Assembly: GCA_902803315.1 (NCBI GenBank)
Contig: CADCPM010000012.1
Location: 1 to 64,000 of the forward strand
From: an uncultured Coriobacteriaceae bacterium
Lineage (GTDB): Bacteria; Actinomycetota; Coriobacteriia; Coriobacteriales; Atopobiaceae
Length of the DNA: 64,000 nucleotides
Direction of reading: 5' to 3'
The notes under the pieces are model-generated. The model saw only the letters and a program-made list of their open reading frames with translations. It had not been told where the DNA came from and made no database searches. Every line of letters begins with the position of its first letter. The first letter of the stretch is position 1. This document shows positions 9,474 to 18,531 of this stretch, piece after piece. The position numbers were made by a program, and so were the translations under genes.

Positions 9474-9767
9474 TAACAAACGGCAAAAACAGCTTTTCAA
9501 TTTCTTTATTTGCCATTTATTCGGGTTTCGTTCTTCCGAGAACCGAACAAGCGACGTTTTTACGCATTTTATGGTCCGAATTTTCCGCTTGTTCGGTTTT
9601 TGCCTTAGGAAAAAGAGCCGGTAGAGGCCTAAAAACCGAGCAAGTGGCATTTTTACACAGTTCACAGTCCAAAACTTCCGTTTATTCGGATTTTGCAATT
9701 CGTAAACCCGAACAAACGGAAAAATAAGACGAAATACAACATGTATTTCCGTTTATTCGGGTTTTGC
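9474..9767. repeat. Array D1: eight alternating copies of a CCGTTTGTTCGG-type motif
   Basis: AT-rich DNA in a GC-rich setting, between convergent genes. Motif copies begin near 9475(-), 9510(+), 9541(-), 9583(+), 9631(-), 9676(+), 9704(-) and 9746(+). The plus form is about TTCCGTTTRTTCGGGTTTTG and the minus form is its reverse complement. Neighbouring plus/minus pairs (9510/9541, 9583/9631, 9676/9704) can form hairpins with loops of about 12, 28 and 8 bases. A second element with nearly the same layout lies at 27512-27806. Confidence 0.85.
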
Positions 9768-9827
9768 GAGCCTCGAGAAGGCAGACCCGGCGGCCAGCTC
9801 CTCAACTTGTTTGCGCATGGCGTACGG

Positions 9828-11879
9828 CTACGCGAGTTCGGCGCGCAAGTCGTCCAGCAGCGGGCCTCCCTCTCCGCGTCGCCAGTACATCCAGCCGCTC
9901 TGGCCGTCAGCAGTGGCTCCCTGCGAAGTGAGGAACCGCTCGTACGCCTCGGTGGGATCGCTGAACATCTCTCCGTTGGCGAGCATGATCTTGCCCGTGG
10001 AGGTAACGGTCGCCTTGCCGGGGTGGAGCGGGCTTACGCTTACCAAGGCGTCGTCCATTTGAACCAGTCCCGCGCGGAACAGCTCGTCAAACGTGACTTT
10101 GTGCGTGGCGGCGGCACGTGCGGAGAGACGATATGCGATGCCCGCGCCCTCGGGAAGCTCTGGCTTGCGCCATACCCCAAGGGCAACCTGCACCAAGCGC
10201 TCGGCACGCTCCCGAATGCGAGAGGGCGTCCAGTCGCCTGCGGAAAGGACGTCGTTGGAAAGAGCGAGCGGAGACTCCGCGATGCGCGCCTGCTTTTGCT
10301 CGAAGCTGCCTTCCTGCAAGTCAAACGGGTGTGGCGTGAGCGTGAGGTTCCCCAGGTTGTTGACGCACTCCTCAAACGCGCGCTCGGCATCGCTTCCCAG
10401 CGCGGCACGCCAGGAATCGTCCTCGAGCGCGCGTTGCGGCATAACATGCTCGAGGGTCCACAGGTACTTTTCGAGCACGAGCGCATCGGTTGGCTCCAGG
10501 TTCTCATCTATGCGCGCCAAGAGGTATAGGGCGTCAGAGAGACTCGTGGCATCGCGGGTGGCAAGCGCGTGCGCGAACTCGGCATCGCCGGGGAAGCGTC
10601 GCGGCGTGGCATCCTCGTTGAGCAGCATGGCCATAAACGCCTCCACGACGTTACCCTCCTCGCTGCGTACGGCATCAACGCGTGCGATAAGCGACGAGAA
10701 GAACGGCGCAAGCACGCTGGTCGCGCAGTCGCACACGCGCCGACGGAAGAGATAGCTCTCCATTGCCTCAAGCATGCGCAAGAAGTCACTTCGCCCGAAC
10801 TCGTTGTGCTCATATCCGTCGTACAGCGAAATGAGCAGGGGGTTTGCCACCGGTGCTTCCAGCTGTGCAATGCGACCAAACGCCTGGGCGAGTTCCTCGT
10901 CATCGAGCATTCCGCGTGTGACGGCGGCGTAGTAGCGCGCAAAGCGCTTGAGCTTAAGAGAGAGGTTCTTCATGCGGTCGTTTTGGTTGAAGCCCCCAAA
11001 TAGCACGTATCGCTTGAAGGCCTGGTACACGTCCACCTTCGCCATGGACGTGGGGGCGTGCACTACGGTTAGATAGCTGCGAATAAAGTCGTCGAACGCC
11101 TCGTCGAAGCCTATTGTGTCGGTGCTCAGAATCTGTTCGATGGGTGCCCAGTAGATCCGATAGAGCTCCTGCTGCTCGCCCATCGGGTAGCTCATGAGCA
11201 CGAAGTTGCGCACGAGGTCGGCGTTGGTGAGGTCCTTGCCCGTGGCGTTCATGGACTCAAAGATGACTTGCGGCTCGTCTACGCCCTGGGCAAGCGATAT
11301 GGCCACGACCTCCAAGCGTTGCATGCCACGCCACACGAGGTTCACGTCGTCGAGCGCCTCGATGCGCCTTTGGAAGAACGCGAGGTTCGTGGCAAGGGTT
11401 GAGTTGGGGTCGAGCTGCGGTGGATTGCCTGCGCAGATGGCGTCAATGAGATGCCTGTAGGCATCGCGGTCGCCTTTGGAGAGCGTGAGCTTGTAGTAGT
11501 CGTCGCCGCTTCGATAGTGGTTGGTAAGGTAGCCACTAGTGAGGATTTCCTCTGCGGAGAAGGCGAGCGCTCTGCCGTCATGTTTGCGAGCATAGTCCAC
11601 GAGTGCCGCCAGCAGCAGGGTAATAGTGGTAATGCGCTGTTGGCCGTCTATGAGTAGCAGCGGTGCCACGCCAGCGGGGGAGAGCTGGCCATCCTGTATG
11701 GTAACGATCGAGCCCGTGAAGTGCAGCCCTTGGGGCTTGCGTCCCGTTGCCAGAATGTCGTCCCACAACTGAGCGCATTGCTCTGCCCCCCACGAGTAGG
11801 GGCGCTGGTACACCGGCACCACGAATCGCGTGTTCATCTCGGCTATGAGACCTAAGATCTTGCGTGAGTTTGCGTCCAT
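9828..11879 (-). CDS. GmrSD-like DUF262/DUF1524 protein with C-terminal RAMA-like domain
   Basis: 683 residues from the ATG at 11879 (GGAG six bases upstream). The N-terminal DUF262 domain carries QRPYSW near residue 25 and LIDGQQRITT near 75, the nucleotide-using motifs of the GmrS half. The DUF1524 domain has an HNH-type signature, LEHVMPQ near residue 480 with LGNLTLT after it, as in the GmrD nuclease half. The last ~90 residues (VTFDELFRAGLV through GWMYWRR) resemble RAMA/DUF4357 domains found with restriction and methylation proteins. Known relatives are type IV restriction enzymes attacking modified phage DNA, and the tail may read modified DNA. No partner gene is adjacent, so it is probably a stand-alone defence protein. 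Array D1 lies just downstream and palindrome A1 just upstream. Confidence 0.85.
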   Translation of the reverse strand: MDANSRKILGLIAEMNTRFVVPVYQRPYSWGAEQCAQLWDDILATGRKPQGLHFTGSIVTIQDGQLSPAGVAPLLLIDGQQRITTITLLLAALVDYARKHDGRALAFSAEEILTSGYLTNHYRSGDDYYKLTLSKGDRDAYRHLIDAICAGNPPQLDPNSTLATNLAFFQRRIEALDDVNLVWRGMQRLEVVAISLAQGVDEPQVIFESMNATGKDLTNADLVRNFVLMSYPMGEQQELYRIYWAPIEQILSTDTIGFDEAFDDFIRSYLTVVHAPTSMAKVDVYQAFKRYVLFGGFNQNDRMKNLSLKLKRFARYYAAVTRGMLDDEELAQAFGRIAQLEAPVANPLLISLYDGYEHNEFGRSDFLRMLEAMESYLFRRRVCDCATSVLAPFFSSLIARVDAVRSEEGNVVEAFMAMLLNEDATPRRFPGDAEFAHALATRDATSLSDALYLLARIDENLEPTDALVLEKYLWTLEHVMPQRALEDDSWRAALGSDAERAFEECVNNLGNLTLTPHPFDLQEGSFEQKQARIAESPLALSNDVLSAGDWTPSRIRERAERLVQVALGVWRKPELPEGAGIAYRLSARAAATHKVTFDELFRAGLVQMDDALVSVSPLHPGKATVTSTGKIMLANGEMFSDPTEAYERFLTSQGATADGQSGWMYWRRGEGGPLLDDLRAELA

Positions 11880-11958
11880 GGGGACTCCGATCTTCGCGTG
11901 GGCAACAATAAAAGAATACCGCAACAACGAGGTGCCGTTTGCCTTAAGTCGCCCTATC

Positions 11959-12057
11959 GCCCGCACCCGTGCCGTCGCGCAGGCGGCGACTCACGAAGTG
12001 AGCGAGCGGAGCGAGCGCGGAGCCGCATGCGCGACGGCACGGGCGTGGGTGCAGGCG
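11959..12057. repeat. Palindromic element A1 with conserved core
   Basis: The core CTCACGAAGTGAG (hairpin with a GAA loop) sits within GGCGACT...GGAGCCGC, flanked by complementary arms (CCGTGCCGTCGCGC and its complement) with a small bulge. It lies in the divergent region between the GmrSD-like gene and the amino-acid ABC operon. It shares its core with the elements at 24680, 26752, 26950, 46513, 49222 and 59120, while its arms are its own. Confidence 0.8.
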
Positions 12058-12173
12058 CGAAGGCGCGACGGCCACGTAAACCATTAGTTAAGCCCTGTGC
12101 TTCCTCGGTAGACTCCCGTCTGTCATAGGCGTAATATGGGCTGAACTTATTGGACCCAGAGCTAGGGGGAATA

Positions 12174-13010
12174 ATGAAGCTTAAGAACGTTGGAGCGCTC
12201 TTCACGGGTGCGCTGCTTGCAGCCTCTCTTGTCGCATGTGGTGGATCCCAGAACTCGCAGAGTACGGGATCGTCGAGCGATTCGTCAAATGGCGCAGCCA
12301 AGACGTACACCATTGCCACCGATACAGCCTTTGCTCCGTTTGAGTTTGCCGATGCGACCAATACCTATAAGGGCATTGACGTGGACATCCTGGCTGCCAT
12401 TGCAAAGGACCAGGGCTTTGAGTACACGCTCAACCCCGTTGGCTTTGATGCCGCCCTGCAGAACGTGCAGGCTGGTCAGGCCGATGGCGTAATCGCGGGT
12501 ATGAGCATCACCGATCAGCGCAAGCAGACGTTTGACTTCTCCGATCCTTACTACGATTCCACCGTATGCTGCGCAGTTCCCACCAACAGCGAGGTAAAGT
12601 CGCTCGATGACCTCAAGGGCAAGAACGTGGCCGTAAAGAACGGCACCCAGAGCCAGGAGTGGGCCGACAGCATCAAGGATCAGTACGGCTTCACCACCAC
12701 CACGTTCGACACCTCCGACGTCATGTACCAAGACGTGGAGGCGGGCAACTCCGCTGCGTGCTTCGAGGACACTCCCGTTATGGGCTATGCCATTAGCCAG
12801 TACGAGGAGACCAGTGGCAAAGAGGGTAAGAACTTCAAGATCGTCGCCGAGGTTGAGGCCGACAGCAAGTTTGCCACGCCGTATGGCTTTGCCGTAAACA
12901 AGGGCGCCAACGCCGAGCTTCTGAAGAAGTTCAACGACGGCCTGGCCAACATCAAGAAGGACGGCACGTACGACAAGATCGTGAGCACCTATGTAAAGTC
13001 AGCAAAGTAG
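12174..13010 (+). CDS. Polar amino-acid ABC transporter substrate-binding lipoprotein
   Basis: A family 3 solute-binding protein of 278 residues, anchored outside the membrane. The signal peptide ends in the lipobox LVAC (Cys about residue 22), followed by a Ser-rich linker. The binding fold begins at YTIATDTAFAPFEF and includes GIDVDILAAIA, the GVIAGMSITDQRKQTFDFSDPYYDS signature and LDDLKGKNVAVKNGT. The ATG at 12174 follows AGGGGGAATA. A strong terminator separates it from the permease and ATPase genes, giving extra binding protein relative to membrane parts. The ligand (glutamine, arginine or similar) cannot be fixed from sequence. Confidence 0.93.
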   Translation: MKLKNVGALFTGALLAASLVACGGSQNSQSTGSSSDSSNGAAKTYTIATDTAFAPFEFADATNTYKGIDVDILAAIAKDQGFEYTLNPVGFDAALQNVQAGQADGVIAGMSITDQRKQTFDFSDPYYDSTVCCAVPTNSEVKSLDDLKGKNVAVKNGTQSQEWADSIKDQYGFTTTTFDTSDVMYQDVEAGNSAACFEDTPVMGYAISQYEETSGKEGKNFKIVAEVEADSKFATPYGFAVNKGANAELLKKFNDGLANIKKDGTYDKIVSTYVKSAK

Positions 13011-13040
13011 CACATCGCTCTCTTAGCGCCTATCAAATAA

Positions 13041-13070
13041 GGCTCCCGCTCGCGGGAGCCTTTCTTTTTT
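13041..13070 (+). terminator. Rho-independent terminator after the binding-protein gene
   Basis: GGCTCCCGCT (13041-13050) pairs with CGCGGGAGCC (13051-13060) in a tight hairpin, followed by TTTCTTTTTT. It should uncouple the binding protein from the permease and ATPase. Confidence 0.9.
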
Positions 13071-13101
13071 GCTCATGGGTTACAAAATGCCAGCATCGCG
13101 T

Positions 13102-13130
13102 TTGCATGCGCTAGCATAAGCGCTTACGAT
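13102..13130 (+). promoter_or_regulatory. Sigma-70-type promoter for the permease/ATPase genes
   Basis: TTGCAT (13102-13107), a 17-bp spacer and TACGAT (13125-13130). The predicted transcript would start near 13137, giving a very short leader before the permease start. Confidence 0.6.
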
Positions 13131-13147
13131 ACGGACAAAGGATGCGT

Positions 13148-13804
13148 ATGGATTTCTTCGAACTTCTTCAAGAGTCGATGCCCATGCTTATGCAGGGTTT
13201 GGCACTCACCCTCCAACTGGCATTTATATCACTTGCCTTCGCCATGGTAATAGGCATCGTGGCCTCTCTTATGGGCATGTCCAAGAATCCCGTGCTCAAG
13301 GCCATCAACAGCGTGTTCGTTGCCATTATTCGAGGCACGCCGCTGCTGGTACAGGGCTTCTTCATCTACTTCGGCATAACGGGGCTCCTGGGCATTCGCA
13401 TCTCTGCGTTTGCTGCAGGTACCATTGCGCTTTCGCTCAACGCCGGCGGCTATCTTTCCGAGATCTTCCGCGGCGGCATACAGGCGGTCGACCCCGGTCA
13501 GCGAGAGGCGGCGCGTTCGCTGGGCTTGTCTGCCCGCCAGACCACGTGGCGCATCATCATTCCGCAGGCCATTCGCATTTGTATTCCCTCCGTCGTCAAC
13601 CAGTGGTGCATAACCATCAAGGACACGTCCATCATCTCGGTTATTGGCTTGGCTGAGCTTACCAAGATGGGACAGACCATCATCGCGCGCACCTACAGGT
13701 CGTTCGAGGTGTGGATTATGGTTGGCATCATGTACTTTATCGTGATCTGGCTGCTTACCCTACTCGCACGTTTCGTAGAAAAGAAGGTGTCCCTCGATGA
13801 CTAG
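13148..13804 (+). CDS. Amino-acid ABC transporter permease (HisM/GlnP type)
   Basis: Integral membrane subunit of about 218 residues with the hydrophobic segments typical of the family. The cytoplasmic coupling (EAA) loop is [34 protein letters not shown] near residues 105-140. The ATG at 13148 is favoured over 13142 because AAAGGA is correctly spaced before it. The stop overlaps the ATPase start by eight bases, so the two are translationally coupled. It partners the binding protein at 12174. Confidence 0.94.
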   Translation: MDFFELLQESMPMLMQGLALTLQLAFISLAFAMVIGIVASLMGMSKNPVLKAINSVFVAIIRGTPLLVQGFFIYFGITGLLGIRISAFAAGTIALSLNAGGYLSEIFRGGIQAVDPGQREAARSLGLSARQTTWRIIIPQAIRICIPSVVNQWCITIKDTSIISVIGLAELTKMGQTIIARTYRSFEVWIMVGIMYFIVIWLLTLLARFVEKKVSLDD

Positions 13805-14546
13805 CACTGGTGCCGTTAAGGTCGAAATACGCGGTTTGCATAAGTCCTTTGGCAAAAACGAGGTGTTGCGGGGCATCGATTGCGATATTCACACCGGTGA
13901 GGTCGTGTGCGTAATTGGCCCCTCGGGTTCGGGAAAGTCCACCTTCCTTCGTTGCATCAACTGCTTGGAGGAGCCGAGTGCAGGTACCGTTCGCGTGGAC
14001 GGTAACCTCATGGACGAGAACGCGAAGAACATCGACGAGCTTCGCGAGGACGTGGGGATGGTGTTCCAGCACTTCAACCTGTTCCCGCACCTTTCCGTTA
14101 TGCAAAACCTTACCATTGCGCCCACGCTGCGCAAGAAGATGAGCGAGGACGAGGCCAAGCAGGTGGGCATGGAACTGCTCGGTCGCGTTGGCCTGGCCGA
14201 CAAGGCCGATGCAAAGCCAAACAGCCTGAGTGGCGGACAAAAGCAGCGCGTTGCCATTGCGCGTGCGTTGGCCATGAAACCGGGGCTCATGCTGTTTGAC
14301 GAACCGACGAGCGCCTTGGACCCCGAGATGGTAGGAGAGGTGCTCGACGTTATGCGCTCGCTTGCCAAGGAGGGCATGACCATGGTGGTGGTCACGCATG
14401 AGATGGGCTTTGCGCGCCAGGTGTCCGATCGCGTGCTGTTCATTGACGGGGGAGTCATTGCCGAGGAGGGCACGCCCGCCGAGGTCTTCGACCATCCGCA
14501 GAACGAGCGAACCAAGAGCTTCCTCGCCAAGGTCCTCGACGTTTAG
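13797..14546 (+). CDS. Amino-acid ABC transporter ATP-binding protein (GlnQ type)
   Basis: A 249-residue ATPase. It has Walker [11 protein letters not shown]-loop [13 protein letters not shown], signature [15 protein letters not shown], Walker [15 protein letters not shown] and switch His in [10 protein letters not shown]. The HFNLFPH segment is typical of polar amino-acid importers. It ends the operon, and a 72-bp palindrome lies between it and convergent purL. Confidence 0.95.
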   Translation: MTSTGAVKVEIRGLHKSFGKNEVLRGIDCDIHTGEVVCVIGPSGSGKSTFLRCINCLEEPSAGTVRVDGNLMDENAKNIDELREDVGMVFQHFNLFPHLSVMQNLTIAPTLRKKMSEDEAKQVGMELLGRVGLADKADAKPNSLSGGQKQRVAIARALAMKPGLMLFDEPTSALDPEMVGEVLDVMRSLAKEGMTMVVVTHEMGFARQVSDRVLFIDGGVIAEEGTPAEVFDHPQNERTKSFLAKVLDV

Positions 14547-14563
14547 TGCACACAAGAGACGAG

Positions 14564-14635
14564 CCCTAACTGAGGGACAGTCCCCAAGTTGTGGTTTGGC
14601 CAAACCACAACTTGGGGACTGTCCCTCAGTCAGGG
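14564..14635. repeat. 72-bp near-perfect palindrome (GGGACAG family, B2)
   Basis: Two 36-base arms with one mismatch and no loop. The centre reads GTGGTTTGGCCAAACCAC and the arms carry GAGGGACAGTCCCCAAGTT. It sits between the convergent ABC ATPase and purL genes, where it could end transcription from both sides, though no T-run follows. Confidence 0.85.
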
Positions 14636-14656
14636 CGCGGACCCTTTCCGCGTCGA

Positions 14657-17600
14657 TTACTCCGTGAAGTAAGCGACGCCGCCCTCGATGAGGGGTTGGA
14701 AGGCGTTGCCGGGTACGTTTTGGTACAGACCTTCGGCAGAGCGCTCGGTGTGGCCCATCTTGCCCAGCACGCGACCATCCGGGCTGGTGATTCCCTCTAT
14801 GGCAAGTACCGAGCCGTTGGGGTTGACGTTCCAGTCCATGGAGGGCGTGCCGTTCTGGTCCACGTACTGCGTGGCGATCTGACCGCATTCAACGAGCTGC
14901 TGAAGCAGCTCATCCGAGGCCACGAAGCGTCCTTCCCCATGGCTGATCGCGACGTTGTGGATGTCGCCGACCTCGCACTTGGACAGCCACGGCGAGAGGT
15001 CCGAGGCCACGCGCGTGCGCACGAGGCGACTCTGGTGGCGGCCTACGGTGTTGAAGGTAAGCGTGGGGCAGGCGTCGGTCATGTCTACGATGTCGCCATA
15101 GGGTACCAGCCCGAGCTTCACGAGGGCCTGGAACCCGTTGCAAATTCCCAGCATAAGACCGTCTCGTTCGTTGAGCAGGCGACGAACTGCCTCGGTTACC
15201 TGCGGTGCCCGGAAGAACGCGGTGATGAACTTGGCGGAGCCGTCGGGCTCGTCGCCGCCGCTAAAGCCGCCGGGAATCATGACGATCTGGGAGCGGTCGA
15301 TCTCGGCCACGAGCTTGCTCGTGCTCTGAGCGACAGCGTCGGGCGTAAGGTTGTTTATCACGAAGGTGGTTACGTCGGCACCGGCGCGGCGGAACGCGCG
15401 CGCGGAGTCGTACTCGCAATTGTTGCCGGGAAACACCGGAATGACCACATGCGGCTTCGCGAGCTTGGTGGCGGGGGCGGCAATCTGCACGCCCTTGTCT
15501 GCGGCCTTCCAGCTAAGCTGTGGCTGGGAATCTCCGGCCTGGCGATAGGGGAAGACGGGCTCCAGGCGCGCCTCCCACGCCTCCTGCTCGCATGCAAGAT
15601 CGATCGTTTGGCCGTCGATGACAAGCTGGTAGGCATCGGTGACCGTTCCCACGTGCTGCATGCAAATGCCATCGCTTTTTGCGGGCACATAGGTGCAGTC
15701 GCTTACCTCCACAACAAAGCTGCCGTAGGCGGGCACGAAGAGCTGCTCGGCATCGAGGCCCCACAGGTCGGCGCCCAACTGGTTGCCGACGCACATCTTG
15801 AACAACGCCTCCGCCGCGCAGCCATAGCCAGGGGTGGACACGGCCAGCGCGTCTCCGTCGCCAATGAGGCGCTCCACCATGTCGAACGCAGACAAGAGCG
15901 AGGAGGGCTCAGGCGTGATCCCGTCTTCCTGATAGCGCGGCCGTATGAGTACGATCTTGCTGCCGGCCCTCTTGAACTCAGGTGATGTCACGCGCTCGAG
16001 TGAGCCCACTGCGGTGGCGAAGCTCACTAGGGTGGGCGGCACGTCAAGGTCCTCGAAGCTGCCGCTCATGGAGTCCTTGCCGCCAATGGAGCCAATGCCA
16101 AGGTCAAGCTGCGCCATGAGCGCTCCCAGCACCGCCGCGCATGGCTTTCCCCAGCGCTCGGGCTCGTCGCGCAGGCGCTCGAAGTATTCCTGGAAGGTGA
16201 GGTAGGCGTCCTTGTGGCGCAGGCCGCAGGCAACCAGGCGCGCCACCGACTCAACAACGGCAATGTAGGAGCCGGTGAACTGGTTCGCGCTCGTAAGGTA
16301 GGGGTTGTAGCCCCATGCCATGCCGCTTACGGTGGTCGTCTCGCCGTCCACCGGCATCTTGGCGACCATGCCCATGGCGGGCGTGAGCTGCGTGCGGCCG
16401 CCAAACGGCATGAGCGCGCTTGCTGCGCCAATGGTGGAGTCAAAGCGCTCCGCGAGTCCCTTGTTGGAGGCGACGTTGAGGTCGGTGAGCACGGAGCGCA
16501 GACGCTCCGCCACGGTAGCGCCTTCCCAGGTGGGTGCCCAGGGCTTGGCCTCCAGCACGCGCACGCCCTGATGCTTGGGGGCGCCGTTTGAGTTAAGGAA
16601 CTCGCGGCTAATGTCCACGATCGTGCTTTCGTTCCAGGTCATGCGAAGGCGTGGCTCGGCCGTTACGGTTGCGACCGCCGTTGCCTCGAGGTTCTCTTCG
16701 CGGGCGTATCCGAAGAACTCGTCGACGTCCTCGGGCGCCAATGCCACGGCCATGCGCTCCTGGCTCTCGGAGATGGCAAGCTCGGTGCCGTCGAGTCCCT
16801 CGTACTTCTTGGGAACGAGGTCGAGGTTTATGGCGAGGCCGTCTGCCAGCTCGCCGATGGCAACGCTCACACCGCCAGCGCCAAAGTCGTTGCAGCGCTT
16901 TATGAGCCTGCAGGCGTCCTCGCGGCGGAACAGGCGTTGCAGCTTGCGCTCGATGGGCGCGTTGCCCTTTTGCACCTCGGCGCCGCAGGTGGTAAGGCTG
17001 CTCTGCTTGTGTGCCTTGGAGCTGCCGGTGGCACCTCCAATGCCGTCGCGGCCGGTTCGTCCGCCCAAGAGCACGATCACGTCCCCAGGTGCGGGGCACT
17101 CGCGACGCACGTGGCTTGCGGGCGTGGCGCCCACCACGGCGCCGATCTCCATGCGCTTGGCAACGTATCCGGGATGGTAGAGCTCGCTCACCTGACCGGT
17201 CGCAAGGCCGATTTGGTTGCCGTAGCTGGAGTATCCGGCCGCGGCGGTGCGCACGAGCTTGCGTTGCGGCAGCTTACCCGGCATGGTTTTGTCCAAAGGC
17301 ACGGTGGGGTCCGCCGCACCGGTTACGCGCATGGCCTGATACACGTAGCTGCGACCGGAAAGCGGGTCGCGGATGGCTCCGCCAATGCAGGTTGCCGCAC
17401 CGCCAAACGGCTCGATTTCGGTGGGGTGGTTGTGCGTCTCGTTCTTAAACAGGAACAGCCAGTCCTGATCCTCGCCGTCCACGTCCACCTTTACCTTAAC
17501 GGTGCAGGCGTTTATCTCCTCGGACTCGTCCAGGCCGGTGAGCTGTCCCGTGTGGGCGAGATACTTGGCGCCAATGGTGCCCATGTCCATAAGGCATACG

Positions 17601-18388
17601 GGGCGCTCGTCGCGACCGAGCTCGTGGCGAACGGCAAGGTAGCGGTCGAAGGCGGCCTGCACGACGGCATCGTCGATTACCACGTCGTCGAGCACGGTGC
17701 CAAAGGTCGTGTGGCGGCAGTGATCGGACCAGTAGGTGTCGATCATCTTGATCTCGGTGATGGTGGGGTCGCGCTTCTCGCCCTTAAAGTAGTCCTGGCA
17801 AAACGCGATGTCGGCCAGGTCCATGGCGAGGCCGCGCTCCTCGATGAATTCGGCGAGCTTCTTCTTGCTCAGGCGGCGAAAGCCCTCAAGCACTTCGACT
17901 TCGGTGGGTGCAACGAGCTCGAGCTCGAGCGTCGTGCGCTCGTCGAGCGAGGACTCGTGGGCCTCGACGGGGTTGATGACGTAGTTCTTAACGGCTTCGA
18001 GGCCGGCATTGCTCACGCGGCCTTCGAGCACGTAGACTTTGGCGCTTGCGACGAGGGGACGATCGCCTTGGCTGATGAGCTGGATGCACTCGCTTGCACT
18101 GTCGGCGCGCTGGTCAAATTGGCCGGGGAGGAACTCGACGGCAAACACCTTGGCCGACTTGGCGAAGGTGGGAAGCTCGAAGAAGGCGTTGTCCGACTGC
18201 GGTTCGCTGAACACGGTGGGAACGCACTGCTCAAACAGCTCCTTGGAGATTCCCTCCACATCGTAGCGGTTGATAACGCGAACTGCTTTGAGGCCCTTGA
18301 CTCCCAGGGTGTGACGTAGCTCGTGACTGAGCTCGCGTGCTTCAATATCAAATCCGGGTTTCTTCTCGACATAGACGCGAGAGACCAT
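14657..18388 (-). CDS. purL: Phosphoribosylformylglycinamidine synthase, single-chain
   Basis: Purine biosynthesis: FGAR + ATP + glutamine to FGAM. The 1243-residue chain fuses an N-terminal PurS-like region, the PurL synthetase core with duplicated AIRS-type domains (including ETHNHPTEIEPFGGAATCIGG and FNDFGAGG-type CNDFGAGGVSVAIGE), and a C-terminal glutaminase (from HVVIPVFPGNNCEYDSA). The glutaminase has its nucleophile in GICNGFQ (about residue 1080), PGGFSGGDE, and His/Glu in SHGEGRF. The start ATG follows GGGTAGG. The fused length of about 1240 is the single-chain class rather than the three-subunit PurSQL. No other purine gene is adjacent. Confidence 0.96.
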   Translation of the reverse strand: MVSRVYVEKKPGFDIEARELSHELRHTLGVKGLKAVRVINRYDVEGISKELFEQCVPTVFSEPQSDNAFFELPTFAKSAKVFAVEFLPGQFDQRADSASECIQLISQGDRPLVASAKVYVLEGRVSNAGLEAVKNYVINPVEAHESSLDERTTLELELVAPTEVEVLEGFRRLSKKKLAEFIEERGLAMDLADIAFCQDYFKGEKRDPTITEIKMIDTYWSDHCRHTTFGTVLDDVVIDDAVVQAAFDRYLAVRHELGRDERPVCLMDMGTIGAKYLAHTGQLTGLDESEEINACTVKVKVDVDGEDQDWLFLFKNETHNHPTEIEPFGGAATCIGGAIRDPLSGRSYVYQAMRVTGAADPTVPLDKTMPGKLPQRKLVRTAAAGYSSYGNQIGLATGQVSELYHPGYVAKRMEIGAVVGATPASHVRRECPAPGDVIVLLGGRTGRDGIGGATGSSKAHKQSSLTTCGAEVQKGNAPIERKLQRLFRREDACRLIKRCNDFGAGGVSVAIGELADGLAINLDLVPKKYEGLDGTELAISESQERMAVALAPEDVDEFFGYAREENLEATAVATVTAEPRLRMTWNESTIVDISREFLNSNGAPKHQGVRVLEAKPWAPTWEGATVAERLRSVLTDLNVASNKGLAERFDSTIGAASALMPFGGRTQLTPAMGMVAKMPVDGETTTVSGMAWGYNPYLTSANQFTGSYIAVVESVARLVACGLRHKDAYLTFQEYFERLRDEPERWGKPCAAVLGALMAQLDLGIGSIGGKDSMSGSFEDLDVPPTLVSFATAVGSLERVTSPEFKRAGSKIVLIRPRYQEDGITPEPSSLLSAFDMVERLIGDGDALAVSTPGYGCAAEALFKMCVGNQLGADLWGLDAEQLFVPAYGSFVVEVSDCTYVPAKSDGICMQHVGTVTDAYQLVIDGQTIDLACEQEAWEARLEPVFPYRQAGDSQPQLSWKAADKGVQIAAPATKLAKPHVVIPVFPGNNCEYDSARAFRRAGADVTTFVINNLTPDAVAQSTSKLVAEIDRSQIVMIPGGFSGGDEPDGSAKFITAFFRAPQVTEAVRRLLNERDGLMLGICNGFQALVKLGLVPYGDIVDMTDACPTLTFNTVGRHQSRLVRTRVASDLSPWLSKCEVGDIHNVAISHGEGRFVASDELLQQLVECGQIATQYVDQNGTPSMDWNVNPNGSVLAIEGITSPDGRVLGKMGHTERSAEGLYQNVPGNAFQPLIEGGVAYFTE

Positions 18389-18470
18389 ACAAACCTACCC
18401 TTCGTTGGAAAAAACGACGAATCCATGATACACAACAGGCCTACTGACCACGAAAAAAGTGGGTGACGAA

Positions 18471-18531
18471 ACACGGGCCGTGCCGCTGGGGAGCATTCCC
18501 GGCGACACGGCGATTGAATCAGCCCGTGTTT
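18471..18531 (-). terminator. Stem-loop at the end of ppc
   Basis: AACACGGGC (18471-18479) pairs with GCCCGTGTT (18523-18531), which contains the last codons of ppc. A second stem, CCGTGTCGCCGGG with its near-complement, lies inside. No clear T-run follows on the minus strand, so this is only a probable terminator. Confidence 0.5.

Noticed and set aside
16937..18319. A 460-codon frame opposite purL
   Set aside because: Mirror frame of the conserved PurL coding sequence, with no domain and no ribosome-binding site.
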